DNA of 64,000 nt from positions 1,736,001 to 1,800,000 of the forward strand of contig NZ_CP053928.1 of assembly GCF_014108865.1 (NCBI RefSeq), written 5' to 3'. Made by a program: the position numbers and the translations under genes. The notes below the pieces were generated by a model. That model did not search any database. It was not told where the DNA came from and saw only the letters and a program-made list of their open reading frames with translations. This stretch comes from Nocardioides sp. WS12 (lineage in GTDB: Bacteria > Actinomycetota > Actinomycetes > Propionibacteriales > Nocardioidaceae). Positions 26,309 through 36,047 of the stretch are shown here, in pieces. How positions within the stretch are numbered: position 1 is the first letter of the stretch; every line of letters begins with the position of its first letter.

Positions 26309-27668
26309 GCCCGAACGCCATGTTGCCGTCGTACGACGTGCAGGTGATGTTGAGCGCCATGCCGTTGATCGGGATCGACAACGGGTAGTTGCCCACCAAC
26401 TTGGCGCCGTTCCAGTAGTGCGGCACGCGCGGTCCGGGGACGTTGCTGATGACCAGGTTGACCGGCGCCTGGACGATCCCCTGCAGGCCCAGCAGCGGGA
26501 GCACGATCGAGGGCGTCATGCCGATCGCGCTCATCGCCACGATCTGCAGCGGCGTCATCGAGGACAACGCGTCCTTGCCGTCCTTCATCGAGCGGCTGAT
26601 CGACCGGAGCCGCTCACCGGGGTCGGCCACGTCGGTGGGGAGCCGCACCATGATCGAACCGACGGCGTTGCCGCCGGCGCCCGACGCGGTGCCCGCCTGC
26701 TTGGCGTTGAGGCCGATCGGCACCATTGAGACGAGGGGTACGTCGGGCAACTCGCCGAGTTCGTCGAGGTAGGTCCGCAGGGCTCCGCTGCACATGGCGA
26801 GGACGACGTCGTTGATGGTGGTGCCGGTGGCCTTGCCGACGGCACGGAGCCGCTCGGTCGGCCAGTCCTGCGCTGCGAAGCGTCGCGCTCCTGTGATCGA
26901 CTGGTTGAAGATCGTGCGCGGCGCCGACATCGACACGGCCGAGGTCTCGTTGCGCATGCCCTTGCGGAGCGTCTTCATCAGGGCCATCGGCAAGCCAGCG
27001 GCCTCGCCGCTGATGCTGAGCGCCGAGCGGAGTACGTCGACGGGCAGGCCTGCCGCCGTACTCGCGACAGCGCCGGCGGCGCCGGCCGCGGCTGCGGGCA
27101 ACGACTCGGCCTCGGGGGCCTTCTTCCTGCGCGAGGCGCCCTCCGCGAACGGGGCGGGCATGTTTCGTCGGTCCGGGTCGGTCGACAGCACGCTGGCGAG
27201 CAGGCGCATCGCGGAGATGCCGTCGACCAGGCCGTGGTGCATCTTGGTGTACATCGCGACCCGGCCGTCGGCCAGGCCTTCGATGATGTGGGCCTCCCAC
27301 AGCGGGCGTTCCCAGGCCAGGCGGGTGGAGTGCAGTCGCCCGCAGAGTTCGAGGAGTTCGCGGACCCGACCCGGTTGGGGGAGCGCGCTGTGGCGGACGT
27401 GGTGCTCGATGTCGAAGGCCTCGTCGTCGCGCCAGACCAGGGCACCTGCGGTCGCCACCGATCGATGGGGGTGCTTGAGGAAGAGCGGCGCGATCGCCTG
27501 GGTGTCGCGCATCGACTCGAACATCTCGCGGATGAAGTCGGGACCTGCGTCCTCGGGCTTCTCGAACAACTGCAGCGACCCCACGTGCATGGGCATGTTG
27601 CGGTTCTCGGCCAGCAGGAAGCCCGCGGCGGTGGGGTCGATCGGCCGGAAGGACGGAGCAGAAACCAC
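26211..27668 (-). CDS. Wax ester synthase/diacylglycerol acyltransferase (WS/DGAT)
   Basis: This 485-residue protein has the active-site HHxxxDG motif (HHGLVDG) near residue 144, and the conserved NDVVLA and SNVPGP regions further on. It transfers acyl-CoA to alcohols or diacylglycerol for storage lipid. GTG at 27668 is chosen because AAAGG precedes it and because FRPIDPTAAGFLLAENRNMP is the family N terminus; the frame is open upstream. Its 3' end overlaps the methyltransferase by 98 bases. Confidence 0.88.
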   Translation of the reverse strand: MVSAPSFRPIDPTAAGFLLAENRNMPMHVGSLQLFEKPEDAGPDFIREMFESMRDTQAIAPLFLKHPHRSVATAGALVWRDDEAFDIEHHVRHSALPQPGRVRELLELCGRLHSTRLAWERPLWEAHIIEGLADGRVAMYTKMHHGLVDGISAMRLLASVLSTDPDRRNMPAPFAEGASRRKKAPEAESLPAAAAGAAGAVASTAAGLPVDVLRSALSISGEAAGLPMALMKTLRKGMRNETSAVSMSAPRTIFNQSITGARRFAAQDWPTERLRAVGKATGTTINDVVLAMCSGALRTYLDELGELPDVPLVSMVPIGLNAKQAGTASGAGGNAVGSIMVRLPTDVADPGERLRSISRSMKDGKDALSSMTPLQIVAMSAIGMTPSIVLPLLGLQGIVQAPVNLVISNVPGPRVPHYWNGAKLVGNYPLSIPINGMALNITCTSYDGNMAFGLTGCRRTVPHLQRLLTYLDDEIGALEKAAGLS

Positions 27669-27769
27669 AGGTGACCTTTCGTTGCAGGACCTCGATAGTG
27701 GCGTGTCGTGAGTGCGGTCACAAGCACTTCGGACGTTTCGGGGCAGGTCTGTGGTGGGAGAGACTGGGC

Positions 27770-29317
27770 GTGAGCAATTTCTCGACCCCTGCTGGGTGGT
27801 ACCCCGACGGCAACGGCTGGGAGCGGCGCTGGGACGGCTCCGGGTGGACTGAGGAGCGGCGCCGGATGGCCGAGCCGACGCAGGTCCGACCCGCGATCCC
27901 GCCGACAGCCCCGCCCGCCACGACACCGCCGGTGACCGCGGCACCCCAGGGACTCCCCCCGCAGGGCCCCCCGCCGCAGGGGGCTCCGGGTCAGTACGCC
28001 ACCCCGCAGGGGCAGGCGCCGACCGCTGCCAGGCAGCAGTCCTACGGCCATGTGCCCTCGGGCAACTCGCTGGAGACGCCGTACCCGGGTTCGTACGGCC
28101 AGTCCTTCGCCGGCTACCAGGGCGGACCGCCGAAGAAGAGCAAGTTGTGGCTCTGGCTGACCCTGGGCCTCGTCCTTCTCCTGGGCGTCGGGGCCGGTGT
28201 GGTCCTCGCGGTCGTGCAGCCGTGGAGCGACGACGACTCGTCGTCCACAAAGGGGACCGATCCGGACAAGCCGAGCGGCAAGGTCGCCATCCAGGGCGAC
28301 ATCACCGGCGACAACCTGGGTGACGCGCTCTACTACCTCTACTACGAGTACGACGACGTCAAGAAGGTCACCGCGACCAGCAACGGCAACGGCTTCGAGC
28401 TGTCCGAGGTGGCGGTCGAGCCCTACGACGAGCCCGAGGAGATGTACTTCGACTGGGACGGCGACGGCGTCAACGACAAGCTCTCCTGGAAGTTCGTGCT
28501 CTCGGGCAAGCAGGTGACCTTGTCGTCCAGTGCCGGCGACCAGAACTTCACCCTGTCCCTCTCCTCGTTGAGGCAGTACGACAGCGGAAAGATCCGCGTC
28601 GTCAACGGCGACTTCGATGCCGACGGTGACCTGGACCTCGCCATTGCCGGGTCCAACGACAAGGTCGTCGACGTGAACGTCCTGTTGAACGACGGCAAGG
28701 GCACCTTCGCCGATCCGGTGCTCTGGCTGTCGATTCCCAACGCGGTCATCGACGCCACCCGGATCACCGCGGGCGACTTCGACAAGGACGGCGACGCCGA
28801 CCTGTGGGCCGAGTTGCCGGCGGAACGCCTCACCGACGAGGACTACACGAACTACTACTCCGGTGACCGCGGCTACGCGCTGCTGACGTCGACGGGCAAG
28901 ACGTTCACGCTCGGTGCGGTCAACAAGAGCAACCTCTACGACGACGCGCTCCTGGTCGGTGACGTCACCGGCGACGGTACGACGAACCTCGTGGGGGTGA
29001 AGGCCAACACCTACGAGCAGGAGATCGTGGTCACCGTCTACGACGTCTCGGGTGGCCAGTTCAAGGTGGTTTCAGGGTTCACCGGCAAGTCCAAGATCGG
29101 CGAGCGCGCGCTGCAGGGCGCCAAGCTCAGCGATGTCGACGGCGACGGCAAGGCCGACGTGGTCTTCGTCGTGAAGGGTTACGACGACACGAAGTTCTCC
29201 GGTGTCCAGGTGATGAAGTCGACGGGCGCGATCTTCGAGCCGGCCCTGGTCTGGGCTGAGACGCCGCAGTGCAAGGACGACAGCTGCCGGATCGAGTTCC
29301 TGCCGAACCTGCGCTGA
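27770..29317 (+). CDS. DUF2510 and VCBS/FG-GAP repeat membrane protein
   Basis: This 515-residue protein starts with GTG at 27770. Residues 1-30 form a DUF2510 module (GWYPDGNGWERRWDGSGWT), then comes a Pro/Gln/Gly-rich linker to about 120 and one membrane helix (LWLWLTLGLVLLLGVGAGVV). The external domain contains Asp-rich calcium-binding-like repeats (DWDGDGVND, DFDADGDLD, DFDKDGDAD, DVDGDGKAD). Such proteins are cell-surface beta-propeller-like proteins of unknown partner. It is divergent from the WS/DGAT gene. Confidence 0.8.
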   Translation: MSNFSTPAGWYPDGNGWERRWDGSGWTEERRRMAEPTQVRPAIPPTAPPATTPPVTAAPQGLPPQGPPPQGAPGQYATPQGQAPTAARQQSYGHVPSGNSLETPYPGSYGQSFAGYQGGPPKKSKLWLWLTLGLVLLLGVGAGVVLAVVQPWSDDDSSSTKGTDPDKPSGKVAIQGDITGDNLGDALYYLYYEYDDVKKVTATSNGNGFELSEVAVEPYDEPEEMYFDWDGDGVNDKLSWKFVLSGKQVTLSSSAGDQNFTLSLSSLRQYDSGKIRVVNGDFDADGDLDLAIAGSNDKVVDVNVLLNDGKGTFADPVLWLSIPNAVIDATRITAGDFDKDGDADLWAELPAERLTDEDYTNYYSGDRGYALLTSTGKTFTLGAVNKSNLYDDALLVGDVTGDGTTNLVGVKANTYEQEIVVTVYDVSGGQFKVVSGFTGKSKIGERALQGAKLSDVDGDGKADVVFVVKGYDDTKFSGVQVMKSTGAIFEPALVWAETPQCKDDSCRIEFLPNLR

Positions 29318-29338
29318 CCCCGGGCGGCTCGGCCCGAC

Positions 29339-30472
29339 CTACTGGTCGAGCTCCTGGCGGAGCTCGGTCACGACGGAGTCGACGACCGCGACCAGGTCAC
29401 CGTCGGTGCGCTCGGCCACCGCGCGTTGCCGGGCGTACGACGGTCCGCGCTTCAGCAGGTCCAGCACTGATGCGAGTTCCTCCTCGCAGTCGAGCTTGGC
29501 TGCGGTGGGCTCGAGCTGCGGGATCAGGTCGGCGAGGTCGTCGGTGACCAGGCGCTCGTTCGACTTGTCGTCGAGGATCACGATCGCGTCGACGCCGTAC
29601 CGCGCGGAACGCCACTTGTTCTCCTGGACGTGCCACGGCGGCATGGTCGGCAGCGTCTCGCCTGCGGCGGCGCGGTCGTCGAGCCAGATCGCCAGGCAGT
29701 GCATCAGTGCCACGAGCGCGGACATGTCACTCAGGGTGGAGACACCGTCGCAGATCCGGTTCTCGAGGGTGCCGTGCTTGACGGCCGGGCGCACGTCCCA
29801 GCGGATCTCGCTGAGGTCGTCGATGACGCCGGTGACGATCTGGTCGCTGGCGAACTGCTCGAACTCCTCCCACCGTTCGAACTGGAACGGCAGGCCGGCC
29901 GTGGGGAGCTGCTGGAACATCAGGGCGCGGTTCGACGCGTAGCCGGTGTCGACGCCGTTCCAGATCGGCGAGGACGCCGACAGCGCCTGCAGGTGCGGGA
30001 AGTAGGTGAGCAGGGCGGACATCACCGGCATCACGCGGCTCTGCTCGGGCAGCCCGACGTGGACGTGCACGCCCCAGATCAGCATCTGTCGACCCCACCA
30101 CTGGGTGCGGTTGATCAGCTCGGCGTACCGGTGGCCCTCGGTCAGCTGCTGCCCGGTCCACGACGCGAAGGGGTGCGTGCCGGCGCCGTACAGGTCGATG
30201 TTGAGGTCATCGGCCGCCGGGACGACGTACCGCAGCGTGTTGCGCAGGTCCGCCATCGCGTCCTTGACCGTCGGGCAGATCCCGGTGACGACCTCGACGG
30301 TGTTCTTCAGCAGCTCCTTGTGGAGCTTCTCCGGCTCCGGCATCCGCGGCTTGGCCCGCGCGAACAGGTGGGCCGCCTCGTTGCGGAGGTCGCGGGTCGT
30401 CCGGTCCACCAGCGCGAACTCCCACTCCACCCCCAGTGTGGGTGCTGCTGATCCGTGGAAGTCGATGCGCAC
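29339..30472 (-). CDS. Glutamate-cysteine ligase-like carboxylate-amine ligase (GCS2/YbdK)
   Basis: This 377-residue protein has N-terminal LGVEWEFALVD with the Glu residues of the GCS2 ATP-grasp-like site, HVHVG near residue 140 and ENRICD near 245. These place it in the YbdK/EgtA-like family that joins an amino acid to a carboxylate such as glutamate to cysteine. Actinobacteria use mycothiol, so the physiological substrate is unclear. The GTG start at 30472 is 44 bases from the divergent exporter gene, so the promoters overlap. Confidence 0.85.
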   Translation of the reverse strand: MRIDFHGSAAPTLGVEWEFALVDRTTRDLRNEAAHLFARAKPRMPEPEKLHKELLKNTVEVVTGICPTVKDAMADLRNTLRYVVPAADDLNIDLYGAGTHPFASWTGQQLTEGHRYAELINRTQWWGRQMLIWGVHVHVGLPEQSRVMPVMSALLTYFPHLQALSASSPIWNGVDTGYASNRALMFQQLPTAGLPFQFERWEEFEQFASDQIVTGVIDDLSEIRWDVRPAVKHGTLENRICDGVSTLSDMSALVALMHCLAIWLDDRAAAGETLPTMPPWHVQENKWRSARYGVDAIVILDDKSNERLVTDDLADLIPQLEPTAAKLDCEEELASVLDLLKRGPSYARQRAVAERTDGDLVAVVDSVVTELRQELDQ

Positions 30473-30516
30473 CCGTTCAGCGTAGGGCCTGACCGGCGAC
30501 CTGCGAGCATGGTCGG

Positions 30517-31877
30517 GTGGACGATCCGCGGACTCTGCATCGCACGCTCGACCTGTGCCTGAAGGTCGGCGAGGTGTTGCTGTCCTCCGGTGCCGGCGCG
30601 GCGGACGTGGTGGCAACGATGCGCGCGCTGTCGCGGGCCCTTGGCGTGCGACAGTCGCAGATCGATGTCACCTTCACCTCGCTCGCGATGAGCGTGCAAC
30701 AGGGTCCCGACGAGTCGCCCGTGACGCAGATCCGCCAGGTCACCCAGCGTGAGATCGACTACGAGGACCTCACCCGCGTCGACCAGCTCGCGCGCGACGT
30801 GGTGGCTGGCCGGACCAACCTCGAGGAGGCGCGCACGACCCTCGCCCGGATCGTGTCCTCCGGGCACGTGCGCCCGCGGTGGGCGGCGACGCTGGGCTGG
30901 GGGCTGATGTGCTGCGGCATCGCGGTGCAGCTCGGGGGCGGACCCGTCGTCGTACTCGTGGCGATGCTGGCGGCCGTCTGCATCGACCGCCTCCAGCTGC
31001 TGATGACGCGGCGCAGACTGCCCGTCTTCTACCAGCAGATCGCCGGCGGGGTGGTGGCGACAGTGCTTGCCTCGGCCTGCACCCGGCTCGCCAGCCCTGG
31101 GTCCACCTCAACGCCTCGCTCGTGGTGACGGCGAACATCATCATGCTGTTGGCGGGAATCGGCTTCATGGGCGCGATCCAGGACGCGCTGTCGGGATTCT
31201 TCGTGACCGGCGGCGCCCGTGTCCTCGAGGCGGTGCTCGCGACGGCCGGCATCATCGCGGGTGTCAGCGGCGGGCTGTCACTGTGTGCGGCGGTCGGACT
31301 AGAGATCCCGCGGCTCGATCTGCCCCGGTTCGACCTCGTGAGCCTGTCGGCCGCGGCAGCGGGCGGCGGCATCGCCGCGGCCTCGTTTGCCTTCGCGTCC
31401 TACGCGCCGTGGCGGACCCTGTTGCCGGTCGGCGTCCTCGGCGGCGTCGGGATCGCCGCGACCGAGGCCGTCGCGCAAGCAGGCTTCGGCCGGACCTGGG
31501 CGGTCGGGGTCTCGGCGTTCGTGATCGGCCTGTTCGGCTACACCGTGGGTCGTCGCTTCCGCGTCCCGCCGTTCGTCGTGGTGGTCTCCGCCGTCGTACC
31601 CCTGCTGCCAGGCCTCTCGATCTACCGCGGCCTCTTCCTCCTCGGCGAGGAAGGCGGGCAGCAGGTCGCCGACGGCCTGCTGGCGATGGCCACGGCCGCG
31701 TCCATCGCGATCGCCCTCGCCGCGGGCGTGATCCTGGGGGAGTACGTCGCCCAGCCAGTGGTGCGTGAGGCCCGCCGCGTCGAGCAGCGCCTCTCTGGCC
31801 CGCGCCTGGTCGGCATCACCCGCCACCCCCGCAGGAAGCGTTCCGGGAAGGGCCGACTCGCGCGACGCGACGACTGA
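30517..31877 (+). pseudogene. Threonine/serine exporter ThrE-like gene, frameshifted
   Basis: The first frame (30517-31128) encodes the N-terminal ThrE domain (LCLKVGEVLLSSGAGAADV) with the first membrane helices and then ends with a nonhomologous tail after VLASACTRLA. The second frame (real content from about 31090 to 31877) continues with QPWVHLNASLVV and the remaining helices and the C-terminal ThrE_2-like part. One missing base in CTCGCCAGCCC near 31092 explains both. Restored length is about 453 residues, normal for this family. Both halves keep good codon use, so the lesion is recent or a sequencing error. Confidence 0.75.
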
Positions 31878-31896
31878 CGCCGTCATCGGTGGACCG

Positions 31897-32505
31897 TCAG
31901 GGGAGCAGGTCGACCAGGGTGGGGAGGGACCCGGTGACCAGGTGCAAGAGGTCCTCGCGGGTGAGGCCGGCAGGTTCGTCGATCCAGGTGAGGACGAGGT
32001 CCTCGACCATGGCCTGCCAGGCGTGGATCACCAGACGGACGGCCGGGGTGTTCGCGATGACCAGGCCTCCGGGGTCGGCGGTGAAGAACCGGTCGGCGAG
32101 GGCAGCGAAGGTGGTTTCGTAGATCGCGCGGAGGTTGTCGTTGCTTCCGGACGCCGCCTTCACGAGTGAGCGGTAGCCGGCGGTGTTGGCCACGACGTAG
32201 TCGACGTACCCGGTGAGGGAGACCAGCAAGCGGTCGAGCGGTTCGCCCGACGACGGGGGAGCGGTCTGCTCGTAGAGGTCGTCGGCCGCGCGCTGCACGA
32301 CCGCCTCGTAGAAGCCCTGCTTTCCGCCGAAGTAGTGGTAGAGCAGACCGCGCGAGATGCCGGCTTCCTCGGCGAGGAGGTCGATGGACAGCTCCTCGAG
32401 CGAGCGCGTCGCGAGCAGGCGCACGCCGAGGTCGAGCAACTGGCTGCGTCGTTCGTCGGGTGTCAGGCGAGTGCGGGAGGGGGTGGTGGCCGTCACGTGG
32501 ACCAT
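31897..32505 (-). CDS. TetR family transcriptional repressor
   Basis: This 202-residue protein has an N-terminal helix-turn-helix (LLAEEAGISRGLLYHYFGGKQGFYEAV, about 44-70), the hallmark of TetR regulators, and a helical ligand domain with a hydrophobic pocket. It is divergent from the flavin monooxygenase gene with 41 bases between, and a perfect inverted repeat sits in that gap. It probably represses the monooxygenase-SDR genes and itself and is released by their substrate. Confidence 0.88.
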   Translation of the reverse strand: MVHVTATTPSRTRLTPDERRSQLLDLGVRLLATRSLEELSIDLLAEEAGISRGLLYHYFGGKQGFYEAVVQRAADDLYEQTAPPSSGEPLDRLLVSLTGYVDYVVANTAGYRSLVKAASGSNDNLRAIYETTFAALADRFFTADPGGLVIANTPAVRLVIHAWQAMVEDLVLTWIDEPAGLTREDLLHLVTGSLPTLVDLLP

Positions 32506-32506
32506 T

Positions 32507-32527
32507 CTATTGACAGATATTCAATAG
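32507..32527. promoter_or_regulatory. TetR operator between repressor and monooxygenase
   Basis: CTATTGA and TCAATAG form perfect 7-base inverted arms around a 7-base spacer. The site begins two bases upstream of the repressor ATG (32505) and ends 19 bases before the monooxygenase ATG, covering the likely core promoters of both genes. It is markedly AT-rich in a GC-rich region. Confidence 0.75.
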
Positions 32528-32546
32528 TGGCAATAGCGTCCTCCCC

Positions 32547-34082
32547 ATGAGTTCAACAACGAGTCCCACGCAGGTCGACCACCTCATCGTCGGCGCTGGC
32601 TTCGCTGGACTGGCCGCAGCCATCAAGCTCGACGAAGCAGGCGAGCGCGACCTCGTCGTGATCGAGAAGGACAGCGACGTCGGTGGCACGTGGCACATCA
32701 ACACCTACCCGGGTGCCGAGTGCGATGTCCCCAGCCAGCTGTACTCGTACTCGTTCGCCCTCAACCCGGACTGGTCGAAGGTCTACTCCCCGCAGCCGGA
32801 GATCCTCGAGTACATCCGCAAGGTCGCCCGCGACTCGGGCACGCTCGACCGGTTCGTCTTCAACACGGCTGTCCTCGACTCGACCTGGGACGCGGCCACG
32901 CAGCGCTGGAACGTACGCACCGAGGGGCCTGACGGCCCCCGTGTGTACGCCGCCCGCACCGTCGTCTCGTGCGCCGGCGGGCTCTCCGAGCCCCGGGTGC
33001 CCGAGATCGAGGGCATCGACTCGTTCGCCGGCGAGATCTTCCACTCCGCCCGCTGGAACCACGACGTCGACCTGACCGGCAAGCGCATCGCCGTGATCGG
33101 TACCGGCGCATCCGCGATCCAGCTCGTCCCCGAGCTGCAGGAGATCGCCGGACACGTCGACGTCTACCAGCGCACGCCCAACTGGGTCATCCCGCGCAAC
33201 GAGCGCAAGTTCACCAGCCTCGAGAAGACGGCGTTCCGCAAGGTGCCGGGCCTCCAGCGCGCAGCCCGCTCGGCGGTCTACTCGACGCTCGAGGGCCGGG
33301 TGCCGGCGTTCGCCAAGTTCCCCGACCTGCTCAAGGTCGTCGAAGCGCAGGGCAAGAAGAACATCCACGGCGCCATCAAGGACCCCGAGCTGCGTGCCAA
33401 GGTCACCCCGAACTACCGCGCGGGCTGCAAGCGGATCCTGATCTCGAACAAGTGGTACCCGGCGCTCGCCGCGGACAACGTCGACCTGGTCACCGACCCG
33501 ATCGTGAAGATCACGGCCAACGGCGTCGTCACGGCCGACGGCACCGAGCGGCCGATCGACGTCCTCGTCGTCGCCACCGGCTTCTACGTGACCGAGCCGC
33601 CCATCGCCGAGCACGTCACCGGCAAGGACGGCCGCACGCTCGCCGACCTGTGGAACGAGCAGGGCATGGCGGCGTACAAGGGCACGACCATCCACGGCTT
33701 CCCGAACCTGTTCCAGATCGTCGGTCCGAACACGGCGCTGGGACACTCGAGCATCATCTTCATCATCGAGTCGCAGGTGAAGTACGTCGTCGAGGCCGCG
33801 AAGGCGATGCGCCGTGAGGGCATCGGCGCGTTCGAGCCCACGCTGTCCGCGCAGGACGAGTGGACCGCCGACATCCGTCAGAAGATGAAGCCGACCGTGT
33901 GGCAGACCGGCGGCTGCGCCAGCTGGTACCAGGACAAGTTCGGCAACAACACCACCCTCTGGCCGGGACAGACGTTCACGTTCCGCCAGCACCTGACAAA
34001 GTTCGACCTCGACAAGTACGACGTCGAGCCCGTCAGCGCCCCCGTCAAGAAGACCCGAGCCAAGAAGAAGGTCAGCAAGTGA
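32547..34082 (+). CDS. Flavin-containing Baeyer-Villiger-type monooxygenase
   Basis: This 511-residue protein has the FAD-binding motif GAGFAGL near residue 16, the Baeyer-Villiger fingerprint FxGxxxHxxxW (FAGEIFHSARW) near 161 and the NADPH-binding GTGASA near 185. It inserts oxygen into ketones to form esters or lactones, often in breakdown of cyclic or steroid-like compounds. The following SDR starts within its stop codon (GTGA), so an alcohol is probably oxidised to a ketone by the SDR and then used here. Confidence 0.88.
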   Translation: MSSTTSPTQVDHLIVGAGFAGLAAAIKLDEAGERDLVVIEKDSDVGGTWHINTYPGAECDVPSQLYSYSFALNPDWSKVYSPQPEILEYIRKVARDSGTLDRFVFNTAVLDSTWDAATQRWNVRTEGPDGPRVYAARTVVSCAGGLSEPRVPEIEGIDSFAGEIFHSARWNHDVDLTGKRIAVIGTGASAIQLVPELQEIAGHVDVYQRTPNWVIPRNERKFTSLEKTAFRKVPGLQRAARSAVYSTLEGRVPAFAKFPDLLKVVEAQGKKNIHGAIKDPELRAKVTPNYRAGCKRILISNKWYPALAADNVDLVTDPIVKITANGVVTADGTERPIDVLVVATGFYVTEPPIAEHVTGKDGRTLADLWNEQGMAAYKGTTIHGFPNLFQIVGPNTALGHSSIIFIIESQVKYVVEAAKAMRREGIGAFEPTLSAQDEWTADIRQKMKPTVWQTGGCASWYQDKFGNNTTLWPGQTFTFRQHLTKFDLDKYDVEPVSAPVKKTRAKKKVSK

Positions 34083-34915
34083 AGGACTTCAAGAACAAGG
34101 TCGTCGTCATCACCGGAGCCGGCTCCGGCATCGGCCGCGCGCTCGCGCTGAACTTTGCCGACCGGGGTGCCCGCCTGGCCCTCTCGGACGTCAACGAGGC
34201 CGGTCTCGCCGAGACCGTTGAACTGGCGGAGAAGGCCGGCGCGCCCGACGTCCACACCGCGCGCCTCGACGTCGCCGACCGCGAGGCCTTCGTGGCGTAC
34301 GCCGCCGCGGTGGCAGACCACTTCGGCCAGGTCAACATCGTCATCAACAACGCGGGTGTCGCCCTCGCCGGCAACGCCGTCGACCTTGCGTACGACGACA
34401 TGGACTGGATCGTCGGCATCAACTTCTGGGGCGTGGTGCACGGCACCAAGGAGTTCCTGCCGCACCTGATCGCGTCGGGGGACGGCCACGTCGTCAACCT
34501 GTCGTCGCTGTTCGGGCTGCTTGCGATTCCCGGCCAGAGCGCCTACAACGCGACGAAGTTCGCGGTCCGCGGCTTCACGGAGGCGCTGCGCGAGGAGATG
34601 CTCATCGCCGGCCACAAGGTCGGGGTGACGTCCGTGCACCCGGGCGGGATCAAGACCGGCATCGCGCGGAACGCACGGGTCTCCGACAAGGAGGACAAGG
34701 CCGCCACGGCGAAGTTGTTCGACGAGAAGCTCGCGAAGATGACACCGGAGCGGGCAGCCGAGATCATCATCAAGGGCATCACGAAGAACCAGGCACGCGT
34801 GCTGGTCGGGCTCGACGCCCACGCCCTGCACAACTTCCAGAAGTTCACCGGCTCGCGCTACGAGGACATCGTCGCGCTGGTGTCGAAGAAGTTCATGCCT
34901 GCACCGACGATCTGA
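34079..34915 (+). CDS. Short-chain dehydrogenase/reductase
   Basis: This 278-residue protein has the cofactor motif TGAGSGIG near residue 13, NNAG near 90, catalytic Ser in LSSLFG near 141 and YNATK near 155. These are the classical SDR elements for NAD(P)-dependent alcohol/ketone interconversion. The GTG start overlaps the monooxygenase stop, giving a two-gene catabolic unit under the TetR repressor. Confidence 0.87.
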   Translation: MKDFKNKVVVITGAGSGIGRALALNFADRGARLALSDVNEAGLAETVELAEKAGAPDVHTARLDVADREAFVAYAAAVADHFGQVNIVINNAGVALAGNAVDLAYDDMDWIVGINFWGVVHGTKEFLPHLIASGDGHVVNLSSLFGLLAIPGQSAYNATKFAVRGFTEALREEMLIAGHKVGVTSVHPGGIKTGIARNARVSDKEDKAATAKLFDEKLAKMTPERAAEIIIKGITKNQARVLVGLDAHALHNFQKFTGSRYEDIVALVSKKFMPAPTI

Positions 34916-34950
34916 AAGTGGTCTGACCCCTGGACGCGTCCCTTGACCGG

Positions 34951-36024
34951 ATGTGGACCCGGAGCCGGTTGTCGCTCCGGGGCAGGGTCGACCGCTGGCG
35001 CAGCAAGCTGTGGGTCGTGGTCCAGTGCGCCATCGCTGCGGCGGTGGCGTGGTGGATCGCGGCCGACCTGATCGGCCACGAGACGCCGTTCTTCGCGCCC
35101 ATCGCTGCGGTCGTGTCGCTCGGGACGTCGTACGGACAGCGACTGCGGCGCGTCGTCGAGGTCACCCTCGGCGTCGCAATCGGTGTCTTCGTCGCGGACG
35201 TCCTGGTGGCCGGCATCGGCTCGGGCGGGTGGCAGATCGGACTGATCGTGCTGCTGTCCATGTCGACCGCGCTGCTGCTCGATGCAGGCCAGCTCTTCGT
35301 CACCCAGGCTGCGGTGCAGTCGATCGTCGTCGCGGCCCTGATGCCCGACGCCGGTGGCGCCTTCCTGCGGTGGACCGACGCGCTGATCGGCGGTGGCGTG
35401 GCGCTCATTGCCGCCATGATCGTGCCGGCCGCACCTCTGCGACGGCCGCGGGAACAGGCGGCCGCGGTGGCCCGCAAGATCGCCGACCTGTTGCGGGCGG
35501 CGTCGGACGCGATGGTCGACGGAGAGGTCGGCCCCGCGCTGGATCTCCTTGCCGATGCGCGGGCGACGGACCGGATGATCCGCGAACTGCAGTCGGCGGC
35601 CGAGGAAGGGATGTCGGTCGTCAGCTCGTCGCCCTTCCGGGTGCGGCACCGCGAAGGACTGCGCCAGATGGTGGAACTCGTCGACCCGCTCGACCGTTCG
35701 TTGCGCAGTACTCGTGTGCTGGTGCGGCAGGTCGCCCTCGCGGCCTACCGGCATCGCACGGTGCCCTCTTCCTATGCGCGCGTCACCGCCGACCTCGCCG
35801 CAGCCGCCGATGCCGTGGCCAACGAGCTCGCGTCCGATCGGCTGGCGATCGAGGCGCGCGACGTGGTGCTGGCGGTGGGTGCTGCGACCGGCGTCGTCGA
35901 GCGCAGCGAGATCCTCACTGCGGAGGCGATCCTCGCCCAGTTGCGGGCAATTGTCGCCGACCTGCTGATGGTGACCGGGATGGGACAGCTCGAGGCGACC
36001 GACGCCTTGCCGCCGCCGCGCTGA
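34951..36024 (+). CDS. FUSC/aromatic acid exporter-like membrane protein
   Basis: This 357-residue protein has about six membrane helices in residues 20-165 (for example WVVVQCAIAAAVAWWIAADL), matching the FUSC/ArAE N-terminal half. A cytosolic helical domain follows. Family members export aromatic acids or similar anions. The ATG at 34951 follows the SDR gene by 35 bases, so it may belong to the same transcript and export an acidic product, though this is an inference. A CTG seven codons earlier is a less likely start. Confidence 0.75.
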   Translation: MWTRSRLSLRGRVDRWRSKLWVVVQCAIAAAVAWWIAADLIGHETPFFAPIAAVVSLGTSYGQRLRRVVEVTLGVAIGVFVADVLVAGIGSGGWQIGLIVLLSMSTALLLDAGQLFVTQAAVQSIVVAALMPDAGGAFLRWTDALIGGGVALIAAMIVPAAPLRRPREQAAAVARKIADLLRAASDAMVDGEVGPALDLLADARATDRMIRELQSAAEEGMSVVSSSPFRVRHREGLRQMVELVDPLDRSLRSTRVLVRQVALAAYRHRTVPSSYARVTADLAAAADAVANELASDRLAIEARDVVLAVGAATGVVERSEILTAEAILAQLRAIVADLLMVTGMGQLEATDALPPPR

Positions 36025-36047
36025 GCGCTGCGTGCCACAATCCCGCG

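Noticed and set aside
30517..31877. Programmed frameshifting in the ThrE-like gene
   Set aside because: No slippery heptamer or downstream structure is evident at the junction near 31092; a deletion or sequencing error is simpler.
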